Positions 1-7,623 are shown, counted from the first letter of the stretch. The stretch: DNA of 9,538 bases from Lachnoclostridium sp. UBA3262 (GCA_002362575.1 DEUM01000058.1:22980-32517), one strand, 5' to 3'. Translations and numbers: made by a program. The notes: generated by a model not told the origin, from the sequence alone.

Positions 1-41
1 AAATAATCATCATTCTTAAACACCATCTGAAAGTTATCTTA
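1..41 (-). pseudogene. 3' tail remnant of a large serine recombinase gene (runs off window)
   Basis: Read on the minus strand, bases 41 to 1 give stop-D-N-F-Q-M-V-F-K-N-D-D-Y, open to the window edge. This matches the C-terminal G-S-L-Q-V-V-F-K-N-D-D-Y-F of the intact recombinase ending at 1894. Bases 1-25 equal 1925-1949 exactly; 26-38 diverge mostly at codon positions compatible with homologous coding sequence. An in-frame TAA at 39-41 closes the upstream side, so no full recombinase precedes it in this window. The stop also ends a 32-codon ORF (39-137) with no recognisable family. It is either a decayed paralogue or the displaced end of a recombinase gene interrupted by the cargo at 42-1924; the sequence to the left would decide. 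Confidence 0.45.
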
Positions 42-47
42 ACCTTT

Positions 48-68
48 TTTCTGCTGAAATTCGTTGCA
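48..68 (-). other. hairpin just downstream of the DUF4365 partner gene? (left flank)
   Basis: This placeholder covers the left intergenic flank only: in this stretch I see no gene beyond the short ORF 39-137 mentioned with the recombinase remnant. The hairpin itself lies at 248-268 and is listed separately. Confidence 0.1.
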
Positions 69-247
69 TTCTCTATAACTCACAGTAATAATACCATTAC
101 TTTTTAAACAGGTATCTTTTTCTTTATGCTTTTCCATAAATGTCTTCAGTCCCTATCCCCGAAGAACTTGCCATTATTTATAAGGTTTGCTTTCTCAGTT
201 TTTTCTGCTTACAACGAAAGCATATAAACTCATACTGACTGCTCGTA

Positions 248-268
248 TGCAAAGATTAAGCCTTTGCA
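248..268 (-). repeat. 7-bp inverted repeat after the DUF4365 partner gene
   Basis: TGCAAAG at 248-254 and CTTTGCA at 262-268 form a perfect 7-bp stem with a 7-nt loop. It begins about 15 bases beyond the stop codon of the 284-682 gene. There is no run of T after it on the minus strand, so it is a poor intrinsic terminator. It may still protect the 3' end of the DUF4365 transcript. Confidence 0.3.
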
Positions 269-283
269 ATGTGCATAACTTTT

Positions 284-682
284 TCACATACAGCCGCCCA
301 GAGTAAGAATGACTTGTGTATGCTTATATCCCTTATTCTTGTTACTACATTCCATAATAATAAAATAGTCACTATCATTCTCAGCTTTTACAACTATACC
401 TTGTGAATAAGCAGTTTTCCAAAGTGGTTTAACACCATAATAGCGAGCGACAACTTCATTTGTCGGATTGGGTGTTTCTGCATTAAAACCATTTTCAAAT
501 AACCACGCATGGTAATTCTTAAGTGCAGGAGGAGGTCCCATTATTTGAAATGACCTCATTATCGCTTTTTGAAATTCCATTTCTTCTTCGATGTCAATCA
601 CATACTTTTCAGTAGGATCAAGTACGTATTCATCAATTGACACTATTTTTCCTGCATCCTCATTGAGTTTAATTTTTATCAT
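284..682 (-). CDS. hypothetical protein, ATGA-coupled partner of the DUF4365 gene
   Basis: I do not recognise the family. The protein is about 132 aa, soluble and acidic in its N-terminal half (D/E-rich near residues 20-40), with no signal peptide or membrane segment. Visible landmarks are a G-P-P-P turn near residue 50, an aromatic stretch (Y-H-A-W-L-F) just after it, and a C-terminal beta-rich part with Y-F-I-I-M-E-C. I chose the ATG at 682 because an AAAGGAG site lies 8-9 bases upstream. The alternative ATG at 691 overlaps the DUF4365 stop codon as ATGA but sits almost on the Shine-Dalgarno. Either way the two genes are tightly coupled, which suggests a functional partner of the nuclease-like protein (immunity, specificity or regulator; inference). 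Base composition is AT-rich like the DUF4365 gene and unlike the recombinases. Confidence 0.75.
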   Translation of the reverse strand: MIKIKLNEDAGKIVSIDEYVLDPTEKYVIDIEEEMEFQKAIMRSFQIMGPPPALKNYHAWLFENGFNAETPNPTNEVVARYYGVKPLWKTAYSQGIVVKAENDSDYFIIMECSNKNKGYKHTQVILTLGGCM

Positions 683-687
683 ATATC

Positions 688-1650
688 TCATTCTCCTTTT
701 GGTCTCGTATCAGCGTAAGGCTGATTTTGTGATACAAATTCATCTACATCTAAAAACGCCCTGCCCAACTCATTTAAGCTAAGTACCAACATATATTCAG
801 CAACTTCTCCTGAATGATCGATACTACGCATTGGATCTAATTTTTTACGAAATTCTTCAAATGTATCTCCCACAATCACCCATTCATCGTCCTCTTTATC
901 ATAATAACAGTGATATTCACGCCAAAATTTTTTGTCATCTTCCTCAAAAAAATCTTCGTCAGCCGTAAAATCTGCCCAGGGAAATAGTCGTGGAAAAACC
1001 ATAGTATACGGTGTAAAAGGAAACCAATACGGATACGAATACTTTTGGATACTTTTTCCGTCATCAACAATTAATTCCGTGTCTCCTCTGCCACTGCTCT
1101 TATTTACCCATTCCGTTGAATGTAGCTTAATTTCGCCACCATCCTGAATGATTTGCATAAATTTTTTCTGAGACAACAAAAAGTTGTAATTCGTAATATG
1201 TTGTGGCAAATTCGTAAAAGAAAGAAGTTTTTCATTTGACAAATCATTCAAAAAAACTTGAGTTAAAGGAACTTTGACAAAAAAACCTTTTCCTTCTCCG
1301 TCATTAGTTCTTTCAATCGTTTCAGCAGTTAGCTTTTGCCAAATACACATATCATCATCAGGATTATATAAAACCACAATACAAGGCAAAAAATTCCTAG
1401 TCCAATAATTGTATTGTCTTTCGTTAATACTTCGAAAAACAATACAATCATCTTTTTTCTCTTTAAACCAACTTGCCCCGGATTTTATTTGCAATGCAAG
1501 AAGTTGTTTCGGTTTTCCAGTTGATTCAGTTAACTCCATATGAGCATCAATACCGACATCATCAACTGGTTGCTCTCGAAACATCCATTGATTACGCTCG
1601 GCAATTTCCCCAATATGATTCACACCTATTCGTTCAATAGAATTTGCCAT
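688..1650 (-). CDS. DUF4365-domain protein, PD-(D/E)XK nuclease-like
   Basis: The 320-aa protein has the DUF4365 pattern at its N-terminus: G-E-I-A-E (E15), an aromatic W-M-F-R-E-Q-P stretch, D-D-V-G-I-D-A-H-M-E (D35, E39) and L-Q-I-K-S-G (Q54, K56), followed by Y-W and L-P-C-I-V-V-L-Y. The spaced E, D and Q-x-K residues fit the PD-(D/E)XK nuclease core. DUF4365 proteins are known from defence islands and mobile elements. The C-terminal ~170 residues are not recognised; they contain an acidic, aromatic-rich stretch near residues 220-260. The start is the ATG at 1650, with GAGGAG 7 bases upstream; an upstream in-frame ATG at 1692 lacks such a site. It overlaps the next gene by 4 bp or nearly so. 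Its GC content is visibly far below that of the recombinase block, suggesting separate acquisition. DNA cleavage and a role in phage or plasmid defence are inferences. Confidence 0.82.
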   Translation of the reverse strand: MANSIERIGVNHIGEIAERNQWMFREQPVDDVGIDAHMELTESTGKPKQLLALQIKSGASWFKEKKDDCIVFRSINERQYNYWTRNFLPCIVVLYNPDDDMCIWQKLTAETIERTNDGEGKGFFVKVPLTQVFLNDLSNEKLLSFTNLPQHITNYNFLLSQKKFMQIIQDGGEIKLHSTEWVNKSSGRGDTELIVDDGKSIQKYSYPYWFPFTPYTMVFPRLFPWADFTADEDFFEEDDKKFWREYHCYYDKEDDEWVIVGDTFEEFRKKLDPMRSIDHSGEVAEYMLVLSLNELGRAFLDVDEFVSQNQPYADTRPKGE

Positions 1651-1824
1651 AGACAATCTCCTCAAAAAAACTATAAAGCTATAAAGCATCAAGAAATCAA
1701 CATGTTATTTATGCTCTTAGTAGTTCCTTTATGGGCATATTATCTCATGCAACTTCGTTCCACACTGAATTTGCATAAAGCATACGTTGATAAATCCTAA
1801 TTTGTTATTTCAAGCTACATAACC

Positions 1825-1833
1825 AGTATAACA
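1825..1833 (-). promoter_or_regulatory. extended -10 promoter for the DUF4365 operon
   Basis: On the minus strand the sequence TGTTATACT fits an extended -10 (TG-n-TATACT), about 175 bases upstream of the DUF4365 start. No good -35 hexamer is seen at the usual distance, as is common for extended -10 promoters. It would let the cargo be expressed independently of the recombinase operon. Confidence 0.45.
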
Positions 1834-1893
1834 TGCCATTCAACACAATTCCACATGCTTTTTCAAACATGTATACCATTAAAAGTACATATG

Positions 1894-3456
1894 CTACCCT
1901 ATCCCCTCCTCACAAACCGATTGGAAATAATCATCATTCTTAAACACCACCTGCAAGCTGCCATCACCATAAATATACACCCTGTCAATCAGTTTTGATA
2001 AGATGTTGCTATCATATTCCTCAAGCATACTGCACTGTTTCAAATCGTCCTCGCTTTCCTCCGGTTCTGGATCACTCTCCTGCTCTGCTATACCGGCAAT
2101 CTTTTCCTCCAGCTCCCCAAGCAGGCTCTGGTTGCTTTTCCTCAATGACAGGTATTCTTCTTTGGAATAACCGCCGGAGGCATATTCTTTATACAACTGG
2201 ATTGTATTATTCTCCACACGCTGTTTCTCCCGTTCCAGTTCTGCTAACAGGCATACGGAAGTTTTTTTCTTATTGTCTGTCTGTTTTTGAACCATCATAT
2301 TGTCCAGATGCATCCGGCAAGCCTCCCTTACCGTTTCGAGAACCATCTGCTCCGCCTCCCCTTTTTCCATGAAAATCTCTGCACAGGGAGAATCCGGTTT
2401 CCTATTTCTGACACTGCATACATACTTTGGCTTATGCTGTGTCTTTCTTAATTTCCTCCCACAATACGGACAATGGAACAAATTCACACTCTTTGGTTTT
2501 TTCTTACTCCCTGTATATCCACTGAACATTGCATTTGCCTTTTCAAATAACTCTTTGCTGATAATGGCAGGAACCACATTCTCCGTGACACTCCACTCGG
2601 ATTTATCCCGTTTTACCAGCCTTTTGTTATCGCCAAATCCAACCGTTTCATATCGGTTTTGTATCAGTGTCCCTTTGTAGATGGGATTTCTTATGACTGC
2701 CAGCACCGTTGTATTCTCCCAAAGGTAATCCCCCATGTTATGCACAGGCTTGTAATTGATTCCCCGTTCCCACTGCCGCTGCAGGCGGGTAGGTGTTTTC
2801 CTCTCATTCAAAATCCGGGCAATCTCCGCTGCACTTTTCCCGCCTGCCGCCAGCGTAAAGATTTCCCTGACCACCTCGGCTGCCGGTTCATCTACAACCA
2901 GCTTATGTTTATCTGCCGGGTTTTTGCGGTAGCCAAATGCGGTAAAGGGAGCTGTATATTCCCCCTGTTTGTTCCTGTTTCTTCGGGCTGACTTGACCTT
3001 GCGGGACAAATCCCTGCTATACATCTGGTATATGAGATTTCGGAATGCCACATCCATCCCGCCTGTCATACCGCCCTGCTGTCTGCTGTCATATCCGTCA
3101 TTGACCGAAATGAACCGTATGCCCATGACCGGGAACACAAACTCCATATAGTTTCCCACTTCCAGATAATCCCTGCCAAACCGGGAGAAGTCCTTTACAA
3201 GCAGGCACTCAAATTTTCCTGCCTGTGCATCCGCAAGCATTCTCTGAAACTCTCTGCGGTTCCCAAAGCCTGTGCCGGACACCCCGTCATCGAAATATTC
3301 CAGCACTTCATACCCTGCAAATTCCTCATGGGAACGGATATAGGCATACAGGAGTTTTCTCTGGCTGGTAATGCTGTTGCTTTCTTCTTTTCCATTACTA
3401 GCCATATCCGCATCACTGATGGAGAGACGGATATAAAATGCCAGTGTCCTTTTCAT
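1894..3456 (-). CDS. large serine recombinase, third of three
   Basis: The 520-aa protein is a site-specific serine recombinase. The resolvase domain (about 5-155) has Y-I-R-L-S with catalytic S12 and R10, and D-F-S-R-F-G-R-D carrying R92 and R95, so the active site looks intact. The recombinase domain (about 170-270) includes F-G-Y-R and the N-P-I-Y-K-G motif. A zinc ribbon follows (C329, C332, C347, C358), then a lysine/glutamate-rich coiled-coil stretch (about 390-450) and the tail L-I-D-R-V...V-V-F-K-N-D-D-Y-F. The ATG overlaps the stop of the preceding recombinase as ATGA, with GGGGAG about 5 bases upstream, so translation is coupled. It is the most divergent of the three and slightly shorter. 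It presumably breaks and rejoins att sites through a 5' phosphoserine link. No clear terminator follows it. Confidence 0.95.
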   Translation of the reverse strand: MKRTLAFYIRLSISDADMASNGKEESNSITSQRKLLYAYIRSHEEFAGYEVLEYFDDGVSGTGFGNRREFQRMLADAQAGKFECLLVKDFSRFGRDYLEVGNYMEFVFPVMGIRFISVNDGYDSRQQGGMTGGMDVAFRNLIYQMYSRDLSRKVKSARRNRNKQGEYTAPFTAFGYRKNPADKHKLVVDEPAAEVVREIFTLAAGGKSAAEIARILNERKTPTRLQRQWERGINYKPVHNMGDYLWENTTVLAVIRNPIYKGTLIQNRYETVGFGDNKRLVKRDKSEWSVTENVVPAIISKELFEKANAMFSGYTGSKKKPKSVNLFHCPYCGRKLRKTQHKPKYVCSVRNRKPDSPCAEIFMEKGEAEQMVLETVREACRMHLDNMMVQKQTDNKKKTSVCLLAELEREKQRVENNTIQLYKEYASGGYSKEEYLSLRKSNQSLLGELEEKIAGIAEQESDPEPEESEDDLKQCSMLEEYDSNILSKLIDRVYIYGDGSLQVVFKNDDYFQSVCEEGIG

Positions 3457-5102
3457 GCCATCTCCCCTTTCCGCTGTTCCATTGCCATAAGCAGCTTTTT
3501 CATTTCATCATCATACTTAAAAACAACTTCAATCCTTTTATCCTCATGGATTAGAACCCTGTCAATCAGTTCTTCTGCCATTTCTTTTGACAGTTTCCGC
3601 CTGCCCCGGTACTTTTCAATGGTTTTCCTTAACTCGGTCCCACGCATGGGAGTATGCCGGTAGCCCTCCATCGCCTCTGCCAGTTCGTCCGCATACTGTT
3701 CCAGCTTTTTAATCCGCCCGGAATATTCCCCATTCAGTTGCAGGTATTCCTTTTCCGTCAGGAGGTCTTGCTGGTAATCTGCATACAGGCCGCTTTTCAA
3801 GGCTGCCACTTTCTCCAAATCCGCATGACATTTATTGAGTGCCTCGGAAAAAGACACCATTCTCTCTTTTGCTTTTGGGGACTGGTTCATTTTCTGTAGC
3901 AATTCATCCGTATCCAACAGCATTTTTATCTGTTCTTTTACTGCCAGAAATACAGTATCATATACCACATCCATTCTGACCGGCAGACAGTTACAGCTAT
4001 CCTTGCCGTACTGCCTTTTTCTGGTACAGATATAATAACGGTGCTTTTTCTCCGGGCGGATTATCATGCCGCTGCCACAACATCCACAATATATTTTCCG
4101 TCTGAAAAAATTATCCACCCCGCATTTTCCCTGTTTCCGTTTTTCTTTACGGGCGTTTGCGGTTTCAAATAATTTTTCTGACACAAGCGGCTCATGATGG
4201 TTTTCAAACACATTCCACTGCCCTTTCTCTGCCATGTGGCGTTTCTCATGCCGGTACAGGCACACCCTGTCCTTTCCCGATACATATCTCCCCAGATACA
4301 CCTCATTTTTCAAAATGGCGGCTATGTGGTCCCGGTTCCATCTAAGGTGTGGCTTTTCTGCCAGTTTTTCCGGCTGATTTCTCATACGGTACTGGTACGG
4401 TGTCGGTATTCCTTCTTTATTCAACATTGCCGCAACTTCTGTCTGTGACGTTCCGCCAGCAACTTCCTCAAAAATCCTTCTGACGATCCCTGCCGGTTCT
4501 TCATCCGGCACCATGACTTTTTCATTCCCGGCACTTTTCTCTACCCGGTATCCATACGGAACCAAACCGCAGGGAATCCCCTGTTTCATCTGGTTTTCCT
4601 TTGCCGTGGCAATCTTTTTGGAAATATCCTGCGCATACAGGGCATTGGCAATGTTCGTCACTGTCATTATCATTTCTGCCCCGCCCTTTATGGAATCAAA
4701 CTGGTCATTGACTGCCACAAACCGTACCTTAAACATCGGAAACACACGCTCAATCAGGTTCCCTGTTTCGATATAATCCCTGCCGAGCCGGGATAAGTCC
4801 TTGACTACAATACAATCTATCCTGCCGTTTCTCATATCCGACATCATGCGTTCAAAAGCCGGTCTGTCAAACCTCGTGCCGGAAATATCGTCATCCATAT
4901 AAGTATCATATACTTCCATATCTTCCTGCTGTTCCACATAATGACGGATAAAATGGATTTGATTCTGTATCGTTCCCCTCTCCCTTGTATCTTCACGCTC
5001 TGCGGATAACCTTGCATAGAGGGCTGTCTTATATACTTTCCTGTCGCTTTTCCCGGCAGACCGAACCGGTGTCGGCTGCTGTACCCTTGATTTCCTTGCC
5101 AT
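3453..5102 (-). CDS. large serine recombinase, second of three
   Basis: The 549-aa protein has a short basic N-terminal extension (about 1-25) before the resolvase domain. Catalytic residues are present: Y-A-R-L-S (R31, S33) and L-S-R-L-G-R-D (R105, R108). The recombinase domain (about 180-275) shows P-Y-G-Y-R and N-E-V-Y-L-G. The zinc ribbon cysteines are at 339, 342, 359 and 370. A helical, charged stretch (about 410-480) is consistent with the coiled coil of large serine integrases, and the tail reads L-I-D-R-V-L-I-H...V-V-F-K-Y-D-D. The start ATG abuts the TAA of the upstream recombinase with no gap, and its own stop overlaps the next start. It is a full-length member with no frameshift. 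Which of the three catalyses integration and which excision cannot be read from sequence. Confidence 0.95.
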   Translation of the reverse strand: MARKSRVQQPTPVRSAGKSDRKVYKTALYARLSAEREDTRERGTIQNQIHFIRHYVEQQEDMEVYDTYMDDDISGTRFDRPAFERMMSDMRNGRIDCIVVKDLSRLGRDYIETGNLIERVFPMFKVRFVAVNDQFDSIKGGAEMIMTVTNIANALYAQDISKKIATAKENQMKQGIPCGLVPYGYRVEKSAGNEKVMVPDEEPAGIVRRIFEEVAGGTSQTEVAAMLNKEGIPTPYQYRMRNQPEKLAEKPHLRWNRDHIAAILKNEVYLGRYVSGKDRVCLYRHEKRHMAEKGQWNVFENHHEPLVSEKLFETANARKEKRKQGKCGVDNFFRRKIYCGCCGSGMIIRPEKKHRYYICTRKRQYGKDSCNCLPVRMDVVYDTVFLAVKEQIKMLLDTDELLQKMNQSPKAKERMVSFSEALNKCHADLEKVAALKSGLYADYQQDLLTEKEYLQLNGEYSGRIKKLEQYADELAEAMEGYRHTPMRGTELRKTIEKYRGRRKLSKEMAEELIDRVLIHEDKRIEVVFKYDDEMKKLLMAMEQRKGEMA

Positions 5103-6764
5103 TTACACCGCCATCCTTTCCGCCCTCTCGACTTCCTTTATCCTTGCCGCCTGTTCTAACATGGACTGGAATTTATCGTCACAGTCCAGCACCACTTCAA
5201 GGTTTCCCTTTTCATGCACCCTGACCTCCCTTATCAGATTCACCACAAGGCTGCGGGTAAGGGAGGAAATATTTCTGTTCTCCCGGTATTCCTCAATCCA
5301 TGAACGGTCACTGTCCCTCTCCTGTGCCACTGTTTCCGCCTCTTTTTCAATGTTGCGGATTGCCTGCTCCGCAATGGATTTCTTCTGCTCAAAGTTCTCC
5401 TTAATCAACTGGAAGTCCTTTTTATCCACAATCCCTTCCTTGTAATCTTCATAAAGAGATACCAGCATACGGTTATAGCGGTTGATTTCTTCCTCGTTTG
5501 CCTGTATGCGTTCCTCCATCTTCTGGATGTCTATTCTTCTGTTCTGCCTTTCCCCTGCCTGCCGTATGACTTCATCCGCATCCAGAAGCTGCCCGATCAG
5601 CTCTTTAAGCGCAGACAGCACCGTTTCCTCCAGTACATCCTCCCGGATGCGGTGGGAAGTACAGTGCTTAAATTTTTTGTGATTGGAACACAGGTAATAC
5701 ACATACTTTTTACCGGAAACCGTAGACACCTTTCTTGTCATCAGCGCCCCACAGTCTGCACATACGGCAATCCCTGACATGGTATAGATGGAATCCTGCC
5801 CCGGTGAGGTTCTCATATCTATGGCAAGAAGCCTCTGGACAATATCAAAATCCCTCTGCCTTACCAACGCTTCATGGTTATTTTCCACTACTGCCCACTC
5901 GTCAGCGTCTTTTTGTATCTGTGTCTTTATCTTATGATTAGGCGTTGTTACCCTGCCCTGCACCAGCATACCGGTATAGATGGGGTTCGTCACAATCCTG
6001 CGGACAGCGGTTGGCGTCCATTCACAGGTTTCCTTTTTCTTAAAGCTGCACTTGTAATTCTCCCCGTTGCTTAATTTATACTCCATCGGGGAAAGCACGC
6101 CGAGGGCATTTAACTTTTTGCTGATGGCATCCAGGCTCATGCCATTCTTAACCCACTGGAACATATCCTGCACCACATGCCCGGCATATTCGTCCGGCTC
6201 TAGCCTGTTGTGGTTTTCTTCCGATTTACGGTAGCCGTAGACACAATAGTTGCCGACAAACTCCCCATTCTGCCGCTTTACTTCCAAATGGCTGCGTATT
6301 TTAATGGAAATATCCCGGCAATAAGCATCGTTAATGAGGTTCTTAAAGGGAATGACAATCTCGTCTGACTGCCTGCTGCTGTCTGCACTGTCGTAATTGT
6401 CATTGATGGCAATAAACCGCACCCCCATAGCCGGGAACAGCCTTTCAATATACCGCCCGGCATCAATGTACTCCCTGCCGAAACGGGATAAATCCTTAAC
6501 CACAATACAGTCAACGAGGCCATTCTGCACATCCTGCATCATCAACTGGAATGCCGGGCGCTCAAACGTTGCACCGGAATACCCGTCATCTTCCCGCACC
6601 GATACCACTTCAATATCTTCTTTGTCCTTCAGGAAATTCAAAATCAGAGATTTCTGATTTGAGATACTGTTGCTCTCTGCCTTTTTCGCATCTTTGGCAT
6701 CGCCATCCTCCTTAGATAATCTCACATAGATGGCAGCTTTATAAATACGTCTTGCTTTGTTCAT
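5103..6764 (-). CDS. large serine recombinase, first of three
   Basis: This 553-aa protein is the promoter-proximal recombinase. The resolvase domain has Y-V-R-L-S (R15, S17) and L-S-R-F-G-R-E (R94, R97). The recombinase domain spans about 175-270 with Y-G-Y-R and N-P-I-Y-T-G. Zinc ribbon cysteines are near 335, 338, 359 and 368. A long coiled coil (about 405-480) precedes the tail L-I-R-E-V-R-V-H...V-V-L-D-C-D-D-K-F. The start is ATG at 6764, about 9 bases after AAAGGAG; a GTG at 6767 directly before it is the alternative. The extended -10 promoter at 6861-6869 lies about 100 bases upstream. The DDE/RD motifs show no loss, so it should be active. All three recombinases share the same architecture but are clearly diverged paralogues. 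Confidence 0.95.
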   Translation of the reverse strand: MNKARRIYKAAIYVRLSKEDGDAKDAKKAESNSISNQKSLILNFLKDKEDIEVVSVREDDGYSGATFERPAFQLMMQDVQNGLVDCIVVKDLSRFGREYIDAGRYIERLFPAMGVRFIAINDNYDSADSSRQSDEIVIPFKNLINDAYCRDISIKIRSHLEVKRQNGEFVGNYCVYGYRKSEENHNRLEPDEYAGHVVQDMFQWVKNGMSLDAISKKLNALGVLSPMEYKLSNGENYKCSFKKKETCEWTPTAVRRIVTNPIYTGMLVQGRVTTPNHKIKTQIQKDADEWAVVENNHEALVRQRDFDIVQRLLAIDMRTSPGQDSIYTMSGIAVCADCGALMTRKVSTVSGKKYVYYLCSNHKKFKHCTSHRIREDVLEETVLSALKELIGQLLDADEVIRQAGERQNRRIDIQKMEERIQANEEEINRYNRMLVSLYEDYKEGIVDKKDFQLIKENFEQKKSIAEQAIRNIEKEAETVAQERDSDRSWIEEYRENRNISSLTRSLVVNLIREVRVHEKGNLEVVLDCDDKFQSMLEQAARIKEVERAERMAV

Positions 6765-6816
6765 CACTTACCACTCCTTTTGATTTTCTAAGTTAGAAGC
6801 CCCAAATGCAAGAGGA

Positions 6817-6870
6817 ATGGTATATTTTTGTATAAAATTAGATTTGTCCTTATTGACATCATTATACCAT
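6817..6870. repeat. 8-bp inverted repeat spanning the recombinase promoter
   Basis: ATGGTATA at 6817-6824 and TATACCAT at 6863-6870 are perfect inverted copies separated by 38 bases. The right arm includes the extended -10 element of the recombinase operon, and the left arm lies in the transcribed leader. This could be a repressor operator with looping, or recombinase binding arms. A third copy of TATACCAT occurs at 1872-1879, between the recombinase operon and the cargo. Confidence 0.4.
6861..6869 (-). promoter_or_regulatory. extended -10 promoter for the recombinase operon
   Basis: The minus strand reads TGGTATAAT, a perfect extended -10 (TG-n-TATAAT). It lies in the 142-base gap between the DUF6870-like gene and the first recombinase. 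No strong -35 hexamer is visible. The leader would be about 90 nt. This promoter could uncouple recombinase expression from the upstream small genes. Confidence 0.6.
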
Positions 6871-6906
6871 CCCCGCCATAAAATTTCCACAGCAATTTGG
6901 CTTTTT

Positions 6907-7158
6907 TTATGCTCCGTCCAGAGCTGACACGAAATTATCCTGAAACGACTGCCCGTTATTGGCAAAGGATATTTTCACAACATGGTTTCCTTTTTTGCGG
7001 AAATACGGATTGCCGGACTGCTCAATCAGCGATAATGTCCTTTCTTCCACCGTTTTCCCCTCGTCTATTCGGATACTGCCAAACTCGGCAATGCCATTCC
7101 GGTCAATCTCGCTGATCGGAACATTTGCCATTTTTTCCAGTTCTTCTACCGACACCAT
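6907..7158 (-). CDS. DUF6870-like small mobile-element protein
   Basis: The 83-aa protein starts M-V-S-V-E-E-L-E, followed by a stretch with I-D-R-N and I-R-I-D, an S-G-N-P-Y-F motif near residue 50 and V-V-K-I-S-F-A-N near 62. This matches my recollection of the DUF6870 family found near recombinase genes in clostridial elements. No catalytic motif, signal or membrane segment is seen, and its function is unknown. The ATG at 7158 has AAAGGGG about 7 bases upstream. Its stop codon lies about 140 bases before the first recombinase, and the recombinase promoter falls in that gap. The family name is from memory and should be treated as tentative; that it is a real gene is much surer. Confidence 0.75.
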   Translation of the reverse strand: MVSVEELEKMANVPISEIDRNGIAEFGSIRIDEGKTVEERTLSLIEQSGNPYFRKKGNHVVKISFANNGQSFQDNFVSALDGA

Positions 7159-7180
7159 CTTTTTCCCCTTTCAGGCAAAT

Positions 7181-7207
7181 GGGAGAAACCTTATCCCGGT
7201 TTCTCCC
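7181..7207 (-). repeat. 10-bp perfect hairpin between mazF-like and DUF6870-like genes
   Basis: GGGAGAAACC at 7181-7190 and GGTTTCTCCC at 7198-7207 form a perfect 10-bp stem with a 7-nt loop. There is no U run, so it is not a standard terminator. It overlaps the end of the possible 17-codon ORF at 7191-7244 and sits just upstream of the DUF6870 ribosome-binding site. It could be an attenuating or RNA-processing structure. Confidence 0.5.
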
Positions 7208-7244
7208 CATGCTCTTTGATATATTCCACTGCTGCCTGTCTCAT
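7191..7244 (-). CDS. possible 17-aa peptide coupled to the MazF-like gene
   Basis: The ATG overlaps the MazF-like stop codon as ATGA. The reading M-R-Q-A-A-V-E-Y-I-K-E-H-G-E-K-P-G then TAA is helical and charged, resembling the tail of a small protein. It may be a truncated gene or a leader peptide; it has no own Shine-Dalgarno and ends inside the 7181-7207 hairpin. No family is recognised. Confidence 0.25.
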   Translation of the reverse strand: MRQAAVEYIKEHGEKPG

Positions 7245-7594
7245 GCCACAAGCCCGCACTGCACCTTAACGGCATGGCCGATCTCTGCCAGCTTTCTTTT
7301 GCTTACCCTGCCTGCCACTTCCAGAATGTCCGAAAAGGCTACGGAAGTAATCTGTTCACAGAGGGCAAGGCTGTGACGTTCCAGCCCAGTATTCCTGTAC
7401 CCATTCAAAAATACATGGGTTGGCAGGTATTCTTTTTTGTGTATCTTTGAGGTAAGCGGTACAACCGTGATAACCGGGCTGTGCTTATTTGCCATGTTAT
7501 TGCTCATGACAACACAAGGCCGGATTCCCGACTGGATGGATGTTTCATGCTGCCCCAAATCCGCTATGATAATGTCGCCTCTCTTAATTTTCAC
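7241..7594 (-). CDS. MazF/PemK-family toxin (endoribonuclease-like)
   Basis: The 117-aa protein shows the MazF/PemK fold signatures: K-R-G-D-I-I-I-A-D-L near the N-terminus, I-R-P-C-V-V-M-S-N-N, V-I-T-V-V-P-L-T-S and a C-terminal A-L-C-E-Q-I segment. R25 and T48 fall at the positions of the catalytic pair of Gram-positive MazF. Such proteins cut mRNA at short single-stranded motifs. I chose the GTG at 7594 because GGGAGG lies 8 bases upstream; the in-frame ATG at 7618 would place that site inside the coding sequence. No AbrB/MazE-like antitoxin precedes it; the only close neighbour is a 57-aa unknown protein. It may be an orphan stabilisation toxin or a regulator in the element. RNase activity is inferred from family. 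Confidence 0.88.
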   Translation of the reverse strand: MKIKRGDIIIADLGQHETSIQSGIRPCVVMSNNMANKHSPVITVVPLTSKIHKKEYLPTHVFLNGYRNTGLERHSLALCEQITSVAFSDILEVAGRVSKRKLAEIGHAVKVQCGLVA

Positions 7595-7623
7595 TGCTAA
7601 TTCCTCCCAAAATATCATTATTG

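Noticed and set aside
48..68. A hairpin in the left flank
   Set aside because: The low-confidence feature entry at these coordinates is not supported: the only inverted repeat seen in the left flank is at 248-268.
1861..1893. Intrinsic terminator after the third recombinase
   Set aside because: Only short imperfect inverted repeats are present and no T run follows on the minus strand, so read-through into the cargo cannot be excluded.
1995..2991. Plus-strand open frames of 110-126 codons opposite the third recombinase
   Set aside because: They lie antisense to a gene with clear domain motifs and show no ribosome-binding sites or protein-like composition.
6768..6965. Minus-strand 65-codon open frame before the first recombinase
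   Set aside because: It overlaps the DUF6870-like gene in another frame and covers the recombinase promoter and leader; no protein-like features.
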